Below are positions 34,163 to 37,615 of a stretch of 37,615 bases of DNA, piece after piece. The stretch covers positions 1-37,615 of the forward strand of contig NZ_JABMCR010000007.1 of assembly GCF_013179555.1 (NCBI RefSeq), in the 5' to 3' direction. Position 1 is the first letter of the stretch; each line of letters begins with the position of its first letter. This stretch comes from Bacillus haikouensis. GTDB taxonomy: Bacteria; Bacillota; Bacilli; Bacillales; Bacillaceae_B. Below the pieces are notes generated by a model. The model worked only from the letters and a program-made list of their open reading frames with translations. It had not been told where the DNA came from and ran no database searches. The position numbers and the translations under genes were made by a program.

Positions 34163-35080
34163 ATGATTTATGCCGCATTCATCATACTGATCGTGATTGC
34201 TTATCTATTCATCCGCTTATTTTCGCTGAAAAAAGAAGTGAGAAAACTAAGCCTTCAACTGCATGACTATAACAACCGGGATACAAACAAGAAAGTGGAT
34301 CTGGCACTTTTTGATAAGAATATTGAAAATCTTGGATTTGAAATTAATAAACTGATTGATCTGTACGTGACTGAACATGGCAGAAGGGTTCAGTTTGAAC
34401 ATGAACAGAAACGGGCTGCTGCCAATATATCTCACGACTTAAGGACACCATTAACTTCTATCAGGGGATTCATCCAGATGGCTGAAGCGGATGATGTATC
34501 AGAAGAAGAGCGAAAAGAATTATTAGCGGTTGCACATGAACGGGCGAAAAGGCTGGAGGCATTGCTGAATGACTTCTTTGAACTGAGCCTGATTGAATCT
34601 GCTGATCATGCTCTGACATGTGAACGGATCAATTTGAAGAATGCAGCAATCGATGTGTTGATGAATTTTTATGACCGCTTTAATGAAAAAAAGAATACAC
34701 CGGTGATTCAGCTGCCGGATCATGATGTATTTATCATCGCGGATGGATCAGCTGTGACAAGGGTGATCGAGAATTTGGTTTCGAATGCGATTACCCACTC
34801 AGAAGGAAAGATTATCGTCCGTATTACTGAGCAGGATGAAAGTGCTGCACTGATAGTGGAGAATGATGCAGCTTCTTTAACAGAAGAAGATGTGGAGCGG
34901 ATGTTTGACCGATTTTATATGGCTGATCGCTCCCGTACTGGTAAAGGCACCGGATTAGGCTTGTCTATTGTGAAGAGCTTCATGGTGAAGATGAATGGCA
35001 AGGTTGCGGGACAGCTTCAAAATGGTCAGCTGTCGATTGTTTGTAAATGGGAAACCCAAAAGGATAAAGAGAGGAATTAG
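34163..35080 (+). CDS. sensor histidine kinase, single-helix type
   Basis: A 305-residue kinase. One N-terminal membrane helix (about 3-21) with almost no extracellular part, then a coiled-coil linker. The H-box is NISHDLRTPLTSIRGFI (His91), the N-box VIENLVSNAITHSEG and the G-boxes DRFYMADRSRTGKGTGLGLSIVKSF. Lack of a sensor domain is typical of kinases that sense through a partner ABC transporter (intramembrane-sensing type), and it lies next to one here. A weak ribosome site (GGTGGAAGC) precedes the ATG. Confidence 0.9.
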   Translation: MIYAAFIILIVIAYLFIRLFSLKKEVRKLSLQLHDYNNRDTNKKVDLALFDKNIENLGFEINKLIDLYVTEHGRRVQFEHEQKRAAANISHDLRTPLTSIRGFIQMAEADDVSEEERKELLAVAHERAKRLEALLNDFFELSLIESADHALTCERINLKNAAIDVLMNFYDRFNEKKNTPVIQLPDHDVFIIADGSAVTRVIENLVSNAITHSEGKIIVRITEQDESAALIVENDAASLTEEDVERMFDRFYMADRSRTGKGTGLGLSIVKSFMVKMNGKVAGQLQNGQLSIVCKWETQKDKERN

Positions 35081-35095
35081 ATTGGAGAAAAAGAT

Positions 35096-36538
35096 ATGCG
35101 TAAGAAGTTAGGTATTATTTTTCTAATGGCAATCATTGTATGGAACGTTCCTTCAGCATTTATGGCTGCTGAGTTAGTAGATACAGCGGATGTTGATGAA
35201 TTTGTTATGGATTATCTTGAACGGAACGGGCTCCCCGGAGCATCCATCGTGATTGTTAAAGAAGGCAGAGTATTGTACGAAACAGGGTATGGACATGATA
35301 GTGAGGGAAAACCCTTGACGGAGACGTCACCTTTGAGAATCGGTTCCGTTTCCAAATCATTTACAGCATTTGCCGTTCTGCAACTGGTTGATGAAGGAAA
35401 GCTCAACTTGGATGATCCGGTAGTGAAGCATCTGCCGGACGTGCAGCTTAACGACCCCGGATGGAAGGACGTGACCATTCGTCAACTATTGAGCCACACC
35501 TCGGGAATCCCGAGTCCAACCATTGTAGCACCCGCCAATGACCTGGAAGCAGGAGTGGAACGCTTATATGACTTTAAACTTCAATCGCAGCCGGGAGAGA
35601 AATACGCTTATAGCAATCCGAATTACTGGCTCTTAGCTTACTTAGTAGAAAAAGTGAGCGGAATCGAATTCTCTGATTATCTAAAGCAAAAGGTATTCTC
35701 TCCCTTAGCGATGGAGGATTCGCTGACTGCCGTGAACTCCGGAGATCCTGTCCAAGGGCTCTCAAAAGGACATGTCACGGCTTATGGGACCGCAATCCCG
35801 TGGACAGAGCTTGAAAAGATGTTCATGGGGGCAGGAGGAGTTGTCTCAACTGCAGAAGATATGGGGAAATGGCTTTCCATGCACACGAATGAGGGGAAAA
35901 CGGGTACAGGGGAACCATTACTTTCAGAAGAATTATTGGAAGAGTCATATTCACCACAGCCCGGCAGTGAAAAATACGGCCTCGGCTGGTCATTGAGTTC
36001 GGAAAACGTGAAGCCAGCCCGCATTTCCCACAGCGGCGCATTAAGCACCTTTCAAACGCAGCAGGACATAGTCCCGGGCAGCGGCTATGCTGTTGCCGTT
36101 CTGCTGAATAGCTTCACCCCTACATTTGAACATGCTTATGAAATCAGTTCAGGGATCATCCAGTTGACCGAGGGACACGAACCTGAAGTGAAATCGCCAA
36201 TACCTGCAATCATTGATTTATCACTTGGCGGGATCACTTTGATTTATCTACTTTTAGGAGGCAGGGGTATTCTACGCAGCAAGAAATGGGCGGAAAGACG
36301 CAAACATCAGCCTGCCTGGAGATACTTCCTGCGGGTGCTCCCGCAATTGGCAGCAGCTGCTGCGGTCGGATGGTTTTTCTTTATCGTCCCGACACTGCAA
36401 GATAATAGTTCTACTATTATGGATGCTTTTGGCATCTGGCCGGCAGCAGCGATTTTACTGGCCGTGATATTCCTCATTGGATTGGTCATTACAATAATGA
36501 GAGTATATGATCGAATGAGGATGAACGGAATTCGATGA
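35096..36538 (+). CDS. membrane-anchored serine hydrolase (beta-lactamase/PBP4* type)
   Basis: A 480-residue protein. The signal sequence is about 1-25. The catalytic SxxK is SVSK (Ser84, Lys87), with YSN in EKYAYSNPNYW and HSG in ISHSGALSTFQTQ completing the class C beta-lactamase-like serine hydrolase set. Three C-terminal hydrophobic segments (about 365-385, 405-425 and 435-460) anchor it. It lies 15 bp after the kinase gene, so it belongs to the operon. Relatives act on D-Ala or D-amino peptides of the wall or on antibiotics; here the context suggests protection of the envelope against an antimicrobial peptide. Confidence 0.88.
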   Translation: MRKKLGIIFLMAIIVWNVPSAFMAAELVDTADVDEFVMDYLERNGLPGASIVIVKEGRVLYETGYGHDSEGKPLTETSPLRIGSVSKSFTAFAVLQLVDEGKLNLDDPVVKHLPDVQLNDPGWKDVTIRQLLSHTSGIPSPTIVAPANDLEAGVERLYDFKLQSQPGEKYAYSNPNYWLLAYLVEKVSGIEFSDYLKQKVFSPLAMEDSLTAVNSGDPVQGLSKGHVTAYGTAIPWTELEKMFMGAGGVVSTAEDMGKWLSMHTNEGKTGTGEPLLSEELLEESYSPQPGSEKYGLGWSLSSENVKPARISHSGALSTFQTQQDIVPGSGYAVAVLLNSFTPTFEHAYEISSGIIQLTEGHEPEVKSPIPAIIDLSLGGITLIYLLLGGRGILRSKKWAERRKHQPAWRYFLRVLPQLAAAAAVGWFFFIVPTLQDNSSTIMDAFGIWPAAAILLAVIFLIGLVITIMRVYDRMRMNGIR

Positions 36539-36566
36539 GTGGACGGATTCTTACATTTTTATATGG

Positions 36567-36595
36567 AAAAAGCACCGCGTCGTGCGGTGCTTTTT
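36567..36595 (+). terminator. intrinsic terminator of the operon
   Basis: AAAAAGCACCGC and GCGGTGCTTTTT form a 12-bp perfect stem around GTCGT. Its A/T ends make it bidirectional. Confidence 0.85.
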
Positions 36596-36632
36596 AGCAA
36601 CCGGCTGCCCATTAGGGATTTTTTTGCATAAA

Positions 36633-36672
36633 AAAGGAACTTCACGGGTTAACGAGAATACTTATACTAAAC
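36633..36672 (+). promoter_or_regulatory. 40-bp conserved promoter-like block, copy 2
   Basis: AAAGGAACT, 13 bp, AGAAT, then TACTAAAC at the same offset as the block at 31569-31608. It is again just after a terminator and 26 bp before the next gene, so a promoter role is likely. The sigma-H match is partial. Confidence 0.5.
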
Positions 36673-36697
36673 AGAAAACAATGAGGAGTGCTTGAAT

Positions 36698-37615
36698 ATG
36701 ACCAATGAAACCGCGCCAAAAAGCGAATTGCCTAAGATAAGTAAACCTGCGAACCGGGAGCTTTATAACGCCGGCTTTTACACGCTTGAGCAATTTACCG
36801 ATGTGACCGAAGCCGATATTCTGAAGATTCACGGGGTCGGGCCGAAAGCAGTCAGGATTTTGAAGGAAGCTCTTCACGAGAAAGGGCTGTCCTTTTCGAA
36901 AAAGAACAAGGACGAGAATGTTGAGACCAATCATTCCAAGGTAGTGATGGGTAGGATGGATGCACAAACGGTAATGAAAGAGCTTGAAGCGCTCGGCAAG
37001 GAACGGATGAAGAAAATGTACATATCCAATGGAGCGGAGGAGCCGCTGTTTGGCGTTGCAACGGGTGCGATGAAACCGATCGCGAAGAAAATCAAAATCG
37101 ATCAGCCGCTGGCAGAAGAGCTTTACGCCACCGGAAACTACGACGCTATGTACTTTGCCGGCATCATCGCTGATCCGAAAGCGATGACCGAAGCGGATTT
37201 TGACCGCTGGATTGACGGTGCATATTTCTATATGCTGTCCGATTATGTGGTAGCCGTGACTCTTGCAGAGGCAGACATTGCGCAAGAAGTTGCCGATAAA
37301 TGGATCGCAAGCGGAGACGAACTGAAAATGTCAGCAGGATGGAGCTGTTACTGCTGGCTGCTGGGGAACCGGAAGGACGATGAATTCTCGACAGACAAGC
37401 TCGCGGGGATGTTGGAGAAAGTGAAAGAAACCATCCATGATGCCCCGGAACGAACCAAATCCGCGATGAACAATTTCGTGACCACCGTAGGGGTTTCCTA
37501 TGTACCGCTCCATGAAATGTCGTTGGAGACGGCGAAGGAAATCGGACCTGTTGAAATGAAACGAGACAAGAAAAAGAACAGCGTCCTGAAGGCTTCGGAA
37601 AATATCCAGAAGGAA
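36698..37615 (+). CDS. HhH plus AlkD-like DNA repair protein, 3' truncated
   Basis: The frame is open from ATG 36698 to the right edge (306 codons, no stop). The N-terminus is a helix-hairpin-helix-like module (about 10-70) with ELYNAGFYTLEQFTDVTEADILKIHGVGPKAVRILKEAL. From about 85 a helical repeat region (MDAQTVMKELEALGKERMKKMYISNGAEEPLFGVATGAMKPIAKKI) matches the AlkD-like alkylation repair (HEAT-like) family. GAGGAGTG precedes the ATG. AlkD-like proteins remove N3/N7-alkylated bases; whether this member does is not known. The end is beyond the window. Confidence 0.78.
   Translation, partial: MTNETAPKSELPKISKPANRELYNAGFYTLEQFTDVTEADILKIHGVGPKAVRILKEALHEKGLSFSKKNKDENVETNHSKVVMGRMDAQTVMKELEALGKERMKKMYISNGAEEPLFGVATGAMKPIAKKIKIDQPLAEELYATGNYDAMYFAGIIADPKAMTEADFDRWIDGAYFYMLSDYVVAVTLAEADIAQEVADKWIASGDELKMSAGWSCYCWLLGNRKDDEFSTDKLAGMLEKVKETIHDAPERTKSAMNNFVTTVGVSYVPLHEMSLETAKEIGPVEMKRDKKKNSVLKASENIQKE

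Noticed and set aside
36662-37285. 207-codon minus-strand ORF
   Set aside because: It is the shadow of the open HhH-AlkD frame on the plus strand, which has a ribosome site and recognisable domains.

Overview
The window looks like chromosomal DNA of a Gram-positive endospore-forming Bacillaceae. The evidence is moderate GC, strong AGGAGG-type ribosome binding sites, several TTG/GTG starts, and gene families typical of Bacillus and relatives (YkvA/DUF1232, DUF3231, DUF421, CBO0543, CzcD, BcrA-like ABC transporter with two-component system). A Rossellomorea-like marine Bacillus is my guess, from overall feel only. I see no rRNA, tRNA, CRISPR array, IS element or prophage.

Layout. 1-4.3 kb: tail of a GH1 6-phospho-beta-glucosidase, an M24 metallopeptidase, a YkvA-like protein, a lipoprotein, and SRPBCC and YdeI-like proteins. 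4.3-7.1 kb (minus): an overlapping pair (membrane protein plus Asp-box propeller) and a DUF3891 protein. 7.1-16.2 kb: small membrane proteins, a MarR-GNAT fusion behind a palindromic operator, a Dph6-like ATP pyrophosphatase, 6-phosphogluconolactonase, a CBO0543 membrane protein, an MBL hydrolase, a YetF-like protein, a zinc alcohol dehydrogenase and a DUF3231 protein. 16.7-19 kb: katG with two overlapping PerR-type boxes upstream. 19.2-24.5 kb: a divergent hexonate (probably D-galactonate) locus. The minus-strand operon is iclR-kdgK-kdgA-dgoD, facing a plus-strand gntP permease, with paired palindromic operators at both promoters. 24.9-28.4 kb: manganese catalase, two small minus-strand genes (one too short for usual ORF cut-offs), a DinB protein and a secreted metzincin-like protease. 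28.9-31.5 kb: czcD under a near-ideal sigma-A promoter and palindromic operator, then a macrolide-type leader peptide and transcription attenuator in front of a Mef-like MFS efflux gene. 31.6-36.5 kb: a five-gene envelope-stress or peptide-resistance type operon (response regulator, ABC ATPase, permease, histidine kinase, serine hydrolase). The window ends inside a helix-hairpin-helix plus AlkD-like gene.

Two signals stand out. First, the 15-codon leader at 30035-30082 (MTASMRLRSGFSLVN) closely matches the ErmD/ErmK leader family (MTHSMRLR...). It is followed by a strong intrinsic terminator and then a Mef-like pump, so it looks like drug-sensing ribosome-stalling attenuation of an efflux gene. 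Second, four intergenic regions carry short cores repeated at strict 20-21 bp spacing with a single 31-bp interval. Three use a GATAAT core (about 7.3, 16.4 and 24.7 kb) and one uses an AAGCCA core (about 28.7 kb). The shared phasing suggests a noncoding element family read on one face of the DNA helix. All functional statements are inferred from the sequence and from family knowledge; no searches were run.
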